From positions 1,116,001-1,180,000 of the forward strand of contig NZ_JAATNG010000001.1 of assembly GCF_013184805.1 (NCBI RefSeq): a stretch of 64,000 nucleotides of DNA, written 5' to 3'. The notes beneath the pieces are model-generated. The model made no database searches. It was not told where the DNA came from and saw nothing but the letters and a program-made list of their open reading frames with translations. Within the stretch, counting starts at the first letter, position 1; every line of letters starts with the position of its first letter. Below, piece by piece: positions 27,409 through 36,366 of this stretch. Position numbers and translations under genes: made by a program. The DNA comes from Pseudoruegeria sp. HB172150 (GTDB lineage: Bacteria; Pseudomonadota; Alphaproteobacteria; Rhodobacterales; Rhodobacteraceae).

Positions 27409-30298
27409 GCTGGCGCGCTCCTTCCGGATCGTAGAAATGCGGCGAGACGACTTCGACCGGCGTGTCCTTGGCGCGGACGGGATCATAGGCGCGGACCGTG
27501 TCGCCGATGCGGTTGGTGCCGTTCTTCAGGAAGCCGAGGCCGATGGAGCAGCCAAAGGTCGGTGACCAGGCCACCGAGGTCATCCAGCCGAGGTCGTGGG
27601 CCATGTCGGCGGGGGCACCAGTGTTGAGGAAATGCGCACCAGCGTTGAGCAGGGTGCCGCGGTCCACGGGGCGGAAGCCGACAAGGCGGAAGTCGTCGTC
27701 GCGGATCATTTCCTCACGCTGGGACAGCGTGGTGCCTATGGCGTCTTTTTCCTGCGAGACCATGCGGGCAAGGCCGAGCTGGGCGGCGGTGGTCTGGCCG
27801 TTGAGTTCGTTGCCGACCGGGTGGCCCTTTTCGATGCGAAGAACCGAGAGCGCTTCGGTGCCGTAGGGGGCGATGCCGAGATCCTTGCCGGCCGTTACGA
27901 GTGTTTCTGCGAGGGAGGCACCGTAGCGGGCGGGAACGGCGATCTCGTAGGCCAATTCGCCGGAGAAGGAGATGCGGAACAGGCGGGCTGGGACGCCACA
28001 GCAGGTGGTCTCGGCGCAGGCCATGAAGGGGAAGGCGTCGTTTGACAGGTCGAGGTCGACGAGGCGGGAGAGGAGGTCTCGTGCGTTGGGGCCCGCGACG
28101 GAGAACTGCGCCCATGCGTCGGTGACCGAGGCGAGGTGAACGTCTAGATTGGGCCAGAGGCACTGGCGGTAGAATTCGAGGTTACGGAAGACGAGGCCGG
28201 CGTTGGCGGTCGTGGTCGTCATCACGTAGTGGGTTTCGGCAAAGCGCGCCGTGGTGCCGTCGTCATAGGCAAAGCCATCCTCGCGCAGCATCAGGCCGTA
28301 GCGGACTTTGCCAACGGCAAGCTTGGCGAAGGGGTTGGCGTAAACGCGATTGATAAACTCGGTCGCGTCGCGGCCCTGGATGTCAATCTTGCCGAGTGTC
28401 GAGACGTCGCAGAAGCCGACCTTTTTGCGAACCGTTGTGACCTCGCGGTCGACGCTGTCGCGCCAGCCATTCTCGCCAGGGCGAGCGTACCATTCGGCGC
28501 GGAGCCACTGCCCGGCGGTGGTGAAGCTGGCGCCATTGACGGCGGCCCAGTCGTGGGACGGCGGCAGGCGGGTCGGGCGGAATTGCTCGCCGCGAGCGTG
28601 TCCGGCGAAAGCGCCAATGGGGACGGGCGTGTAGGGTGGGCGGAAGACTGTGGTGCCGGTTTCCGGGATAGTCTTTCCAGCGGCTTCGGCGAGGATGGCG
28701 AGGCCGAGGACGTTGGAGGTTCGGCCCTGGTCGGTGGCCATGCCGAGGGTTGTGTAGCGCTTCAGGTGCTCGACGGAGCGGTAACCTTCCTGATGGGAGA
28801 GCTTCACATCCTTGGTGGTGACGTCGTTCTGCAGGTCGACCCACGCACGCTTGCGGCTGGGCATGTGCCAGAGGGGAGTGATGTCGGAGGGTTCGTCGCT
28901 GGCCTTCGGGGGCGTTGTGTTGGCGGGTGCGTAGCCGAGGTCGATAAGGATTTCCGTGGCTTTCGACGCACCTTCGGCAAGGGCCCGTGCGGTTGAGAAG
29001 GCGCCTGTGACAGAACCTGCGCAATACATGCCGGGCGGCAGCGAAGGGCCGGGGGCGAAGGCGGCCAGCGTCTCGTTCCAGACCGGCAGGTTGCGGTGGT
29101 GGCAAGACAGGTGGACGTTCGGGTTCCAGCCTCCGGAGACGGCGAGGCAGTCGGTCTCGATCTTCGTGCCGTCGGTCAGAGTGATTGCGGAGAGCGCCTT
29201 GCGGCCGTGGGTGGCTGCGATGGCCTTGCCTTCGCGGGTGTCGAGGATGACGGCGATCTCGATGCCGTGGGCCTTGAGGTCGACGGCGGTGCGGAGGCCG
29301 TCGTCATTGTTTGTCAGGACCGTTACCCGTCTGCCAGGAGCCGTGGCGTAGCGGTTGGCATAAGCGCGCACCGCGCCCGCAAGCATGATGCCGGGGCGAT
29401 CGTTGTCGGCGAAGGCGATGGAGCGCTCGGTGGCGCCGGTGCAAAGGAGGGTGCGTTTGGCGTAGAGGCGCCAGAGGGTCTGGCGGGGTTTGCCGTGGGC
29501 TTCGGCGAGGTGATCGGTGTTCCGTTCCAGTGCGCCCATGATGCCGTGATCGTAGGTGCCGAAAACGGTGGTGCGGGGCAGGAGGCGGATGTTGGGGTTC
29601 TCGGCGAGGGCGGCCCAGGTGGCGGCGGCCCATTGAGAACCGAGCTGACCGTCGATCTCATGCGTCTCGGCAGCTAGGCGGCCGCCGGGCGTGAAATCCT
29701 CGTCGGCGAGGATGACTTTGGCCCCGGTTCCGGCGGCGGTGAGCGCGGCGGACAGGCCAGCGGGGCCGGCGCCGACGATCAGCAGGTCGCAGTGCAGAAA
29801 CCCGTGGTCGTAGCTGTCGGGGTCCGGCTCTCCGGAGAGCCTGCCAAGGCCGGCGGCGGCGCGGATGGCGGGCTCGTAGAGCTTTTCCCAGAAGGCGCGG
29901 GGCCACATGAAGGTCTTGTAGTAGAAACCGGCGGAGAGGAACGGGGACAGGATGTTATTGACTGACAGGAGGTCCCATTCGAGCGGGCCGCGGTGGTTTT
30001 GGCTGGTGGCCTCCAGCCCGTCGAACAGTTCCGCCATCGTGGCGCGGGTGTTCGGGTTTGCATGGGCGCCGCGGCGCAGGGTGACGAGGGCGTTTGGCTC
30101 TTCGCTGCCTGCTGAGAAGATGCCGCGGGGACGGTGGTATTTGAAGCTGCGACCGACAAGACGCTGGTCGTTCGCGAGCAGGGCCGAGGCGAGCGTGTCG
30201 CCGGGATGGCCCTGGAAGGTCCTGCCGTTGAAACGGAAGATGAGGGGGCGGTCGCGGTCTATGAGGCCGCCGGTGCCGAGGCGAAACGGCTGGGTCAT
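27401..30298 (-). CDS. soxA: Sarcosine oxidase alpha subunit
   Basis: A 965-residue subunit of the heterotetrameric sarcosine oxidase class, which removes N-methyl groups and passes them to tetrahydrofolate. Seen in order: an N-terminal ferredoxin-like domain (FNGRTFQGHPGDTLASALLA); a Rossmann dinucleotide domain with LLIVGAGPAGLSAALTAAGTG near residue 170 and a second one with CTGATERSIAFADNDRPGI; then the C-terminal GcvT-like folate domain from about residue 580, with GFCDVSTLGKIDIQGRDATEF. It overlaps soxD by ATGA at its start. The exact N-methyl substrate is not certain (sarcosine or a related N-methyl amino acid). Confidence 0.96.
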   Translation of the reverse strand: MTQPFRLGTGGLIDRDRPLIFRFNGRTFQGHPGDTLASALLANDQRLVGRSFKYHRPRGIFSAGSEEPNALVTLRRGAHANPNTRATMAELFDGLEATSQNHRGPLEWDLLSVNNILSPFLSAGFYYKTFMWPRAFWEKLYEPAIRAAAGLGRLSGEPDPDSYDHGFLHCDLLIVGAGPAGLSAALTAAGTGAKVILADEDFTPGGRLAAETHEIDGQLGSQWAAATWAALAENPNIRLLPRTTVFGTYDHGIMGALERNTDHLAEAHGKPRQTLWRLYAKRTLLCTGATERSIAFADNDRPGIMLAGAVRAYANRYATAPGRRVTVLTNNDDGLRTAVDLKAHGIEIAVILDTREGKAIAATHGRKALSAITLTDGTKIETDCLAVSGGWNPNVHLSCHHRNLPVWNETLAAFAPGPSLPPGMYCAGSVTGAFSTARALAEGASKATEILIDLGYAPANTTPPKASDEPSDITPLWHMPSRKRAWVDLQNDVTTKDVKLSHQEGYRSVEHLKRYTTLGMATDQGRTSNVLGLAILAEAAGKTIPETGTTVFRPPYTPVPIGAFAGHARGEQFRPTRLPPSHDWAAVNGASFTTAGQWLRAEWYARPGENGWRDSVDREVTTVRKKVGFCDVSTLGKIDIQGRDATEFINRVYANPFAKLAVGKVRYGLMLREDGFAYDDGTTARFAETHYVMTTTTANAGLVFRNLEFYRQCLWPNLDVHLASVTDAWAQFSVAGPNARDLLSRLVDLDLSNDAFPFMACAETTCCGVPARLFRISFSGELAYEIAVPARYGASLAETLVTAGKDLGIAPYGTEALSVLRIEKGHPVGNELNGQTTAAQLGLARMVSQEKDAIGTTLSQREEMIRDDDFRLVGFRPVDRGTLLNAGAHFLNTGAPADMAHDLGWMTSVAWSPTFGCSIGLGFLKNGTNRIGDTVRAYDPVRAKDTPVEVVSPHFYDPEGARQRG

Positions 30299-30573
30299 CG
30301 GGACCGGCCTTTCGCGCGGGCTACGTCACGGGCGAGTTCGACCTGGGTGATCTCATGCGTCAGGGTGTTGCGGGTGACTACCAGCCAGGAGCGGTCACCG
30401 TATTCGTGGTACCAGAGTTCGCGGTGCTCGCCGGCGGGGTTGTCGCGCAGGTGCAGGTAGGCGTGGAAGGCGTCGATGTCGCCGCCGTCAGGGCGGTCGA
30501 TCAGGCTGGCATCGCCGAGATAGGTGAACTCGGAGGCATCGCGCGGGCCGAGGAGCGGGTGATTGATGATCAT
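30295..30573 (-). CDS. soxD: Sarcosine oxidase delta subunit, cysteine-free variant
   Basis: A 92-residue SoxD homologue recognised by LRDNPAGEHRELWYHEYGDR and VVTRNTLTHEI. In known tetrameric sarcosine oxidases this small subunit binds one zinc through three Cys and one His, the first two in a CPxCG motif. Here the corresponding segment reads HPLLGPR, the later Cys is Asp (YGDR), and the protein has no cysteine at all, so the zinc site is lost while the rest of the fold is kept. It starts 87 bases after soxB and overlaps soxA by 4 bases. The same variant may belong to a distinct clade of this oxidase family. Confidence 0.88.
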   Translation of the reverse strand: MIINHPLLGPRDASEFTYLGDASLIDRPDGGDIDAFHAYLHLRDNPAGEHRELWYHEYGDRSWLVVTRNTLTHEITQVELARDVARAKGRSR

Positions 30574-30660
30574 GCGCGACCTCGGAAATACGCGGTGTCC
30601 GTCGCTTCATTCTGCAAAGCAACGAGTGCGGGTGGCGAAAGGCTGAACGTCTGGATCATG

Positions 30661-31911
30661 TCAGTGCAGGTTCGGCTGGGCGCCGGCGCCCTTTTCGTCG
30701 ATAGGTGCCCCCCGGCGGAAGCGGTCGAGACGGTAGGCGGTGGCGGTCGGGTGCGGGTTGCCGGTGGCCACGAGATGCGCGGTGCAGAAGCCCGAGGCCG
30801 GGGTGGCCTTGAAACCGCCATAACACCAGCCGCCGTTGAAGATCAGGTTATCGACCGGCGTGCGGTCGATGAAAGGTGAGCCGTCCATCGACATGTCCAT
30901 CACGCCACCCCAGTTCCGCAAAACACGGGCGCGGCCGATCATGGGCATGACGGCCATCGCGCCTTCGCAGACATCCTCGACCACCGGCAGGTTGCCGCGC
31001 TGGGCATAGCTGTTGTAGCCGTCGATATCGCCGCCAAAGACCAGCCCGCCCTTGTCGGATTGCGAAATGTAGAAATGGCCGGCGCCGAAGGTGATGACGC
31101 CGGGGATGGTGGGTTTCAGCCCTTCGGAGACGAAAGCCTGCAGGACGTGGCTTTCGATCGGCAGTCGCAGCCCGGCGAGCGACAGGACTCGGGAGGAAGA
31201 GCCGGCGGCGCAGCAGACGACGATGTCGGCCTTTATCGCGCCGCGGGAGGTCTGGACGCCTTTGACGGTGCCATTCTCGATATCGAAGCCGGTGACCTCG
31301 CAGTTCTGGATGATGTCGACACCACGCCGGTCGGCGCCGCGGGCATAGCCCCAGGCGACGGCGTCGTGTCTGGCAGTGCCTCCGCGGCGCTGCAGCAGCC
31401 CGCCCTTGATCGGGAAACGGGCGTTTTCGAATTCGAGGAACGGGCAGAGGGCGCGGACTCCGGCGGCGTCGAGGAGTTCGGCATCGGCGCCTGACAGGAT
31501 CATCGCGTTTCCGCGCCGGGCGTAGGCGTCGCGCTGACCATCGGAGTGGCAGAGGTTCAGCACACCGCGCTGGCTGACCATGGCGTTGTAGTTAAAGGAC
31601 TGCTCGAGCCCTTCCCAGAGCTTCATCGACAACTCGTAGAAGGGCTGGTTGCCCTCGAGCAGGTAGTTCGAGCGGATGATCGTAGTATTCCGACCGATAT
31701 TGCCGGAGCCGAGCCAGCCCTTTTCGAGCACCGCGACGTCGGTAATGCCGAATTCGTTCGACAGGTAGTAGGCGGTGGACAGGCCGTGCCCGCCGCCGCC
31801 GATGATGACGACCCTGTAGGATGGTTTCGGCGCAGGGTCGCGCCAGGCCGGTTTCCAGCCCTTGTTACCGGTCAGCCCTTGCCAGAGGATTTGCGCGGCG
31901 GAGTACTTCAT
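30661..31911 (-). CDS. soxB: Sarcosine oxidase beta subunit
   Basis: A 416-residue catalytic flavoprotein (DAO family) that oxidises the N-methyl amine. Seen: VVIIGGGGHGLSTAYYLSNE (FAD-binding), EKGWLGSGNIGRNTTIIRSN, GTARHDAVAW with the His that binds FMN covalently in characterised enzymes, HFYISQSDKGGLVFGGDIDG and GGWCYGGFKATPASG. The ATG at 31911 gives the usual N-terminus (MKYSAAQILWQGL); the frame is open further upstream without protein character. First gene of soxBDAG-folD; a 165-base gap separates it from the divergent desaturase-like gene. Confidence 0.96.
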   Translation of the reverse strand: MKYSAAQILWQGLTGNKGWKPAWRDPAPKPSYRVVIIGGGGHGLSTAYYLSNEFGITDVAVLEKGWLGSGNIGRNTTIIRSNYLLEGNQPFYELSMKLWEGLEQSFNYNAMVSQRGVLNLCHSDGQRDAYARRGNAMILSGADAELLDAAGVRALCPFLEFENARFPIKGGLLQRRGGTARHDAVAWGYARGADRRGVDIIQNCEVTGFDIENGTVKGVQTSRGAIKADIVVCCAAGSSSRVLSLAGLRLPIESHVLQAFVSEGLKPTIPGVITFGAGHFYISQSDKGGLVFGGDIDGYNSYAQRGNLPVVEDVCEGAMAVMPMIGRARVLRNWGGVMDMSMDGSPFIDRTPVDNLIFNGGWCYGGFKATPASGFCTAHLVATGNPHPTATAYRLDRFRRGAPIDEKGAGAQPNLH

Positions 31912-32076
31912 GACGCGTGAGTCGCGAACCTTTGCTTCATGTCTGCACCTTTCGCACGGGGAACGGGCAGCGATAGTCCAAAAGAGACGCCGGGCGACGC
32001 AAATGGGACAGGTGCCATGCGAAGCACTTGGTTCTGCGATGGAAATAGGTGAGCGTGGGACTGAAGGAGGCCGGAA

Positions 32077-33057
32077 ATGCAGATGCGGTTTTCGCGGCGC
32101 AACCTGATCGCGCCGGCTCGGCTGAGATCCCTGATGCAGCGCTCGGATGTGCGAGGCGCGGTGCAACTGGGCTCGCACCTGCTGGCGCTGGGCGTCAGCG
32201 GTTCAGCCTTGTGGGTGCTGTGGGGTACCTTGTGGGCGGTGCCTGTGTTCATGGTGCACGGGGTGCTGCTGAACTTCCTTTATGCGGGGCAGCACGAGTT
32301 GAGTCATGGGACGGTGTTCCGGACCAAGTGGCCGAACATGGTCTTCGGGCGGCTGTTCGGGTTCCTGCTGCTCTATCCGCGGGATTTCGACTGGATCCAG
32401 CATTCGGCGCATCACCAGTGGACGCAGAACTGGGAAAAGGACGGTGAGCTGGTGCGGGAGCCCTATACGCTCGGGTCCTACCTGCTGTGGATGTCGGGGA
32501 TTACCTATTGGCACAGTCGCGTGGCACGTTTGCTGCGGTTTTCGCGCGGGATCGTGCTGGAGCCTTATGTGCGGCCGGAGCAGCATGCGTTGGTGATCCG
32601 CGAGGCGCGCTGGCACATGGCGGGGTATGCGGCGGTTTTGGTGGTATCGGTGGCCGCGCAAAATTGGGCGGCGGTGATCCTGTGGCTTGCGCCGATGCTG
32701 GTGATGAAGCCGGTGCACCAGTTGCAGAACACAATCGAGCATCTGGGGCTGAGTCACGAGGACGACATCTTCCGCAATACAAGATCGACGCGGACCAATG
32801 CGGCGATGCGCTGGCTGTGCTGGCAGATGCCTTATCACACAGCGCATCATGCGTTTCCCTCGGTGCCATTCTGGCGTCTGCGGGATCTGGATGCGGAGCT
32901 GAAGGGGAACGGGGCGGAACCCTACGCGATGGGCTGGATCGAATTCCAGGTGGAGGTGATCCGCAAGCTCGCGGCCGGGCCGGAGGACAGCTACCCGTAC
33001 GACGAGGTCTGGGTGGTCTCGACCCCTGGCGGTGCCCGGAGAGTGGAGGCCGCTTGA
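32077..33057 (+). CDS. Membrane di-iron fatty acid desaturase/hydroxylase family protein
   Basis: A 326-residue membrane protein with the three histidine boxes of the FADS superfamily: HELSH (73-77), HSAHH (109-113) and HTAHH (254-258), with an additional EH at 221-222 in NTIEHLGL. Hydrophobic pairs lie near residues 31-70, 88-100, 135-150 and 182-212. Members use O2 and two irons to desaturate or hydroxylate lipids, sterols or small amines. Here it diverges from soxBDAG and is followed 50 bases later by a dehydrogenase, so a role in oxidising a methylated or lipid-like substrate upstream of that operon is possible but unproven. GGAGG precedes the ATG. Confidence 0.85.
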   Translation: MQMRFSRRNLIAPARLRSLMQRSDVRGAVQLGSHLLALGVSGSALWVLWGTLWAVPVFMVHGVLLNFLYAGQHELSHGTVFRTKWPNMVFGRLFGFLLLYPRDFDWIQHSAHHQWTQNWEKDGELVREPYTLGSYLLWMSGITYWHSRVARLLRFSRGIVLEPYVRPEQHALVIREARWHMAGYAAVLVVSVAAQNWAAVILWLAPMLVMKPVHQLQNTIEHLGLSHEDDIFRNTRSTRTNAAMRWLCWQMPYHTAHHAFPSVPFWRLRDLDAELKGNGAEPYAMGWIEFQVEVIRKLAAGPEDSYPYDEVWVVSTPGGARRVEAA

Positions 33058-33107
33058 CGCTTCCCTGACTTCGCGGAACTGTGACGCGGGTCAGAGGGAG
33101 GAGCGGA

Positions 33108-33845
33108 ATGGATTTTTCCGGACAGGTTGCCGTTGTCACCGGCGGCGCGCAGGGTATCGGGCGGGCGGTTGCGGAGCGGCTGTACAGTTGCGGCGCGCGG
33201 GTCGTTCTGTGGGACATGGATATCGCTCTTGCCGAAACAGCGGCGGCGGAGATCGGCGGTGAAACGCTGGCCTTTGCGGTCGATGTCGCGGACTGGGTGA
33301 GCGTCGAGGCGGCGGCCAGCGCAACGCTGGAGGAAGCGGGTCGGATTGACGTTCTGGTGAATTCGGCCGGGATTGCTGGGCTGAATGCGAGCGTCGAGGA
33401 CTATCCGGTCGAGGAATTCCACCGGATCTGCGCCATCAACCTGCTGGGGACCTTTCACACCAACAAGGCGGTGGTGCCCGCGATGCGGCAGCAGGCATAT
33501 GGGCGGATCGTGAATATCGCTTCCATCGCCGGGAAGGAAGGGAACCCCAACGCGTCTGCCTATTCGGCGTCGAAGGCGGGGGTGATTGGGTTCACCAAAT
33601 CGCTGGGCAAGGAACTGGCGGGCGAGGATATTTCAGTCAACTGTGTGACGCCGGCGGCGGCGCGGACGCGGATTTTCGACCAGATGAAGCAGGAATTCAT
33701 CGACTATATGCTGTCGAAGATCCCGCGCGGGCGGTTCCTTGAAGTCGAGGAAGCAGCGGAGATGATCGTCTGGATGGCATCCCGCGAGAATGGGTTCACC
33801 ACAGGCGCCGTTTTCGATCTGTCAGGAGGGCGGGCGACCTACTGA
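33108..33845 (+). CDS. Short-chain dehydrogenase/reductase
   Basis: A 245-residue classical SDR. Seen: TGGAQGIG (11-18) for NAD(P) binding, D39 after the second strand (LWDMD) suggesting NAD preference, NSAG (85-88), catalytic S139, Y152 and K156 (YSASK), and a C-terminal GAVFDLSGGRATY. The closest pattern is the 3-oxoacyl-ACP reductase-like or sugar dehydrogenase group. The gene lies 50 bases after the desaturase-like gene with its own GGGAGGAG, so the two probably share a message and could oxidise an alcohol made by the first. Confidence 0.88.
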   Translation: MDFSGQVAVVTGGAQGIGRAVAERLYSCGARVVLWDMDIALAETAAAEIGGETLAFAVDVADWVSVEAAASATLEEAGRIDVLVNSAGIAGLNASVEDYPVEEFHRICAINLLGTFHTNKAVVPAMRQQAYGRIVNIASIAGKEGNPNASAYSASKAGVIGFTKSLGKELAGEDISVNCVTPAAARTRIFDQMKQEFIDYMLSKIPRGRFLEVEEAAEMIVWMASRENGFTTGAVFDLSGGRATY

Positions 33846-33951
33846 GATCCGCAAAGGGGCGGTGGATTGCCGGTCTCGCCGGAGCCGCTCGACGTGTGCC
33901 GGCCTTCCGCGATAGGGTGGGGGTGAGCAGATTTCGAGCGAGGATAATCGG

Positions 33952-35232
33952 ATGGCGCATAAGCCCCCTCACTCCGGCCCCACGGGGATGATTCACACAC
34001 GGCGCGCAGCCCTGCTCGGGATGTCGGCGGCGATTCTGGCCGGATGTTCCGGTGGCGGCAGGCTGGGACCTGCGGCGCCCGACGTGTCTGCCTCGAGCTA
34101 TCAGCCGGTGGCGAATGCCGGGTTCGACACCTGGGTTGCCGGGTTTCGCGGTCGGGCGTTGGGCGCTGGTATCTCCGCGGGCACGTTCGACGCGGCGTTT
34201 CGCAATGTCGGCTACCTGCCTGATGTGATCGAACGGGATCGGAACCAGACCGAATTCAAGCGGCCGCTGCAGGATTACCTTGCGCTGACGGCGGACGAGG
34301 AGCGTGTTTCGACGGGCCGGGCGATGCTGCGCCGCTATGGCGACACGCTGGCCGCGATCGAGGGTCGCTACGGTGTGGACCGGCACGTGGTGGCCGCGGT
34401 CTGGGGGATCGAGAGCCGGTACGGCGCGCGGCGCGGTACCGTCCCGGTGATCTCGGCGATGTCGACGCTAGCCTATGACGGGAGGCGGGGATCGTTCTTC
34501 GAGCAGCAGTTGATAGCCGCGCTGAGGATCCTGCAGGCAGGGGACACCACTCCGGCGCGGATGACCGGCAGCTGGGCCGGAGCGATGGGCCATACGCAGT
34601 TCATCCCGACCTCCTACATTGCCTACGCAGTTGATTTCACCGGCGACGGAAGGCGCGACATATGGGCTGACGACCCGAGCGATGCACTGGCTTCCACTGC
34701 CAATTACCTGGCGAAGGCCGGGTGGCGGGCGGGGCAGCCATGGGGGCTGGAGGCGCGTGTGCCGTCAGGATTCAATGCCGGGCAAGCAGGGCGGGGCCGA
34801 AACCGTGCCGTATCGCAATGGTCCGCCCAGGGCGTGACGACGGCGGGCGGCGGGGCGCTGCCGGATTATGGGTCGGCGGCGATACTGTTGCCGTCAGGAT
34901 CGGGCGGCCCGGCATTCCTGGTGTTCCACAATTTCGGGGTCATTGGCCGGTACAACAATGCCGAGAACTACATGATCGCGGTCGGGCACCTGTCTGACCG
35001 GCTGAAGGGCGGCGGGCCGATCCGGAGCAGTTTTCCGCCGGATGCGCAGGGTCTGACGCTGGAAGACCGCAAGGAGTTGCAGCGGCGGCTGACAGCAGCA
35101 GGGTTCGATACGGATGGCACGGACGGGGTTGTCGGACCGGATACCGAAGCAGCAATCGAGGCCTATGAGCGGAGCCGCGGTTTGCCGGTGACGGGAGTGG
35201 CAACGGCTGCGTTGCTGCAGTCGTTGCGATAG
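33952..35232 (+). CDS. Lytic murein transglycosylase, MltB-like, with peptidoglycan-binding domain
   Basis: A 426-residue lipoprotein. The leader ends in LAGC (C32). The catalytic domain shows FDTWVAGFRGRALGAGIS, AAVWGIESRYG with the catalytic glutamate E154, and GSWAGAMGHTQFIPTSY, typical of the MltB family (SLT_2), which cleaves glycan strands to 1,6-anhydro-muropeptides. A peptidoglycan_binding_1 domain closes the protein (LQRRLTAAGFDTDGTDGVVG). It should act at the inner face of the outer membrane. The ATG at 33952 has GAGGA 8 bases upstream; M13 (33988) would give a more usual lipoprotein leader. Confidence 0.93.
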   Translation: MAHKPPHSGPTGMIHTRRAALLGMSAAILAGCSGGGRLGPAAPDVSASSYQPVANAGFDTWVAGFRGRALGAGISAGTFDAAFRNVGYLPDVIERDRNQTEFKRPLQDYLALTADEERVSTGRAMLRRYGDTLAAIEGRYGVDRHVVAAVWGIESRYGARRGTVPVISAMSTLAYDGRRGSFFEQQLIAALRILQAGDTTPARMTGSWAGAMGHTQFIPTSYIAYAVDFTGDGRRDIWADDPSDALASTANYLAKAGWRAGQPWGLEARVPSGFNAGQAGRGRNRAVSQWSAQGVTTAGGGALPDYGSAAILLPSGSGGPAFLVFHNFGVIGRYNNAENYMIAVGHLSDRLKGGGPIRSSFPPDAQGLTLEDRKELQRRLTAAGFDTDGTDGVVGPDTEAAIEAYERSRGLPVTGVATAALLQSLR

Positions 35233-35280
35233 GCGAAGACCGCTGCATTGGGTCGGTTCACAACCTGTTTTCTTCGGTAG

Positions 35281-35334
35281 TGTATACAAATTCAATGAAA
35301 TGACCCGTCTTGCGGCAAAAACTCGCGGTTTTTG
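35281..35334 (+). promoter_or_regulatory. Two palindromes in the leader of the dioxygenase operon
   Basis: TGTATACA (35281-35288) and CAAAAAC-tcgcg-GTTTTTG (35316-35334) lie 131 and 78 bases before the dioxygenase ATG. The first resembles half of the sites bound by GntR-type repressors; the second is a perfect 7-5-7 inverted repeat that might be an operator or a weak terminator for the upstream transglycosylase. No regulator of that class is beside them. Confidence 0.4.
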
Positions 35335-35411
35335 TATTCATTTCTGCTGGTGGAGTTGCCGCCGTCTGTGCCAGATTGCCTCTGCGACGACATCTGCTCG
35401 GGGAGGAAGGC

Positions 35412-36362
35412 ATGAACGACATCGCGCATCTGGGACATGTCGAGGTCTTTACGGACAAGTTCGACGAGAGCCTCGATTTCTTCACGCGGGTCTATGGGCT
35501 GAAGCTGAGCGCGCAGGAGGGTGATAGCGCCTATCTGCGGGCCTGGGATGATTACGAAGTTCATTCGATGAAGCTGACGGCCGCTAACACCACCGGTGTG
35601 GGGCATATCGCGTATCGCACCTCTTCCGAGGAAGCGCTGATGCGGCGGGTGGAGGCCATCGAGGCAAGTCCGTACAAGAGCATCGGCTGGGTCGACGGCG
35701 ATCTGGGCCATGGTCGGGCCTACCGGTTCGAGGACCCGTTCGGTCATATCTTCGAACTCTACTGGGATACCAACAAATATATCGCGCCGCCGGAGGATGC
35801 GTCGGCGTTAAAGAACCTGTCGAGCCGGTTCCATGCGCAGGGTGCCTGCCCGCGGCGGATCGACCATGTGAACCTGCTGGGCGAGAATGCGAAAGAATTC
35901 GCGGAATTCGTCGGAACCTGTCTGGATCACCAGCTGACCGAGTACATCCAGCTCGACAACGGGCGGCTCGGCGGGGTCTGGTTCACCTGCAACAACAAGA
36001 CCTACGACCTCGTTTGTTCCGAGGAGCGGGGCGGCGGGACCGGGCGGTTGCATCACGTCACCTACGCCACGGATCAGCGCGAAGACATTCTGCGGGCGGC
36101 GGACATCATGCTTGAGAACGGCGTACATATCGAGACCGGGCCGCACAAGCATGCGATTCAGGGGTCGTTCTTCCTGTATGTCTGGGAACCCGCGGGGAAC
36201 CGGATCGAGCTGGCCAATGCAGGCGCGCGGCTGATCCTTGATCCGAGCTGGGAGCCCGTGGCCTGGACCGAGAGCGACCGCAAGAAGGGTCAGGCCTGGG
36301 GCTTGAAGACAATCGAGACCTTCCATACCCACGGGACACCACCGGTACCTGGCAAGGAGTAG
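35412..36362 (+). CDS. Extradiol ring-cleavage dioxygenase (catechol 2,3-dioxygenase type)
   Basis: A 316-residue two-domain vicinal-oxygen-chelate enzyme. The iron ligands of the C-terminal domain are visible as H152 (IDHVNLLG), H214 or H215 (LHHVTYA) and E266 (NRIELANAG). The N-terminal domain is the vestigial repeat. It should open a catechol ring next to its two hydroxyls with Fe(II) and O2, giving a hydroxymuconic semialdehyde. GGAGGAAGG precedes the ATG. The next gene starts 4 bases after its stop, so the dehydrogenase is in the same operon. Which catechol it uses cannot be seen, as no ring-hydroxylating enzyme is close. Confidence 0.9.
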   Translation: MNDIAHLGHVEVFTDKFDESLDFFTRVYGLKLSAQEGDSAYLRAWDDYEVHSMKLTAANTTGVGHIAYRTSSEEALMRRVEAIEASPYKSIGWVDGDLGHGRAYRFEDPFGHIFELYWDTNKYIAPPEDASALKNLSSRFHAQGACPRRIDHVNLLGENAKEFAEFVGTCLDHQLTEYIQLDNGRLGGVWFTCNNKTYDLVCSEERGGGTGRLHHVTYATDQREDILRAADIMLENGVHIETGPHKHAIQGSFFLYVWEPAGNRIELANAGARLILDPSWEPVAWTESDRKKGQAWGLKTIETFHTHGTPPVPGKE

Positions 36363-36366
36363 GACC

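Noticed and set aside
35316-35334. CAAAAAC/GTTTTTG repeat as a certain terminator of the transglycosylase
   Set aside because: The stem is AT-rich and weak and the T-run is part of the stem, so an operator is as likely; kept only as a regulatory candidate.
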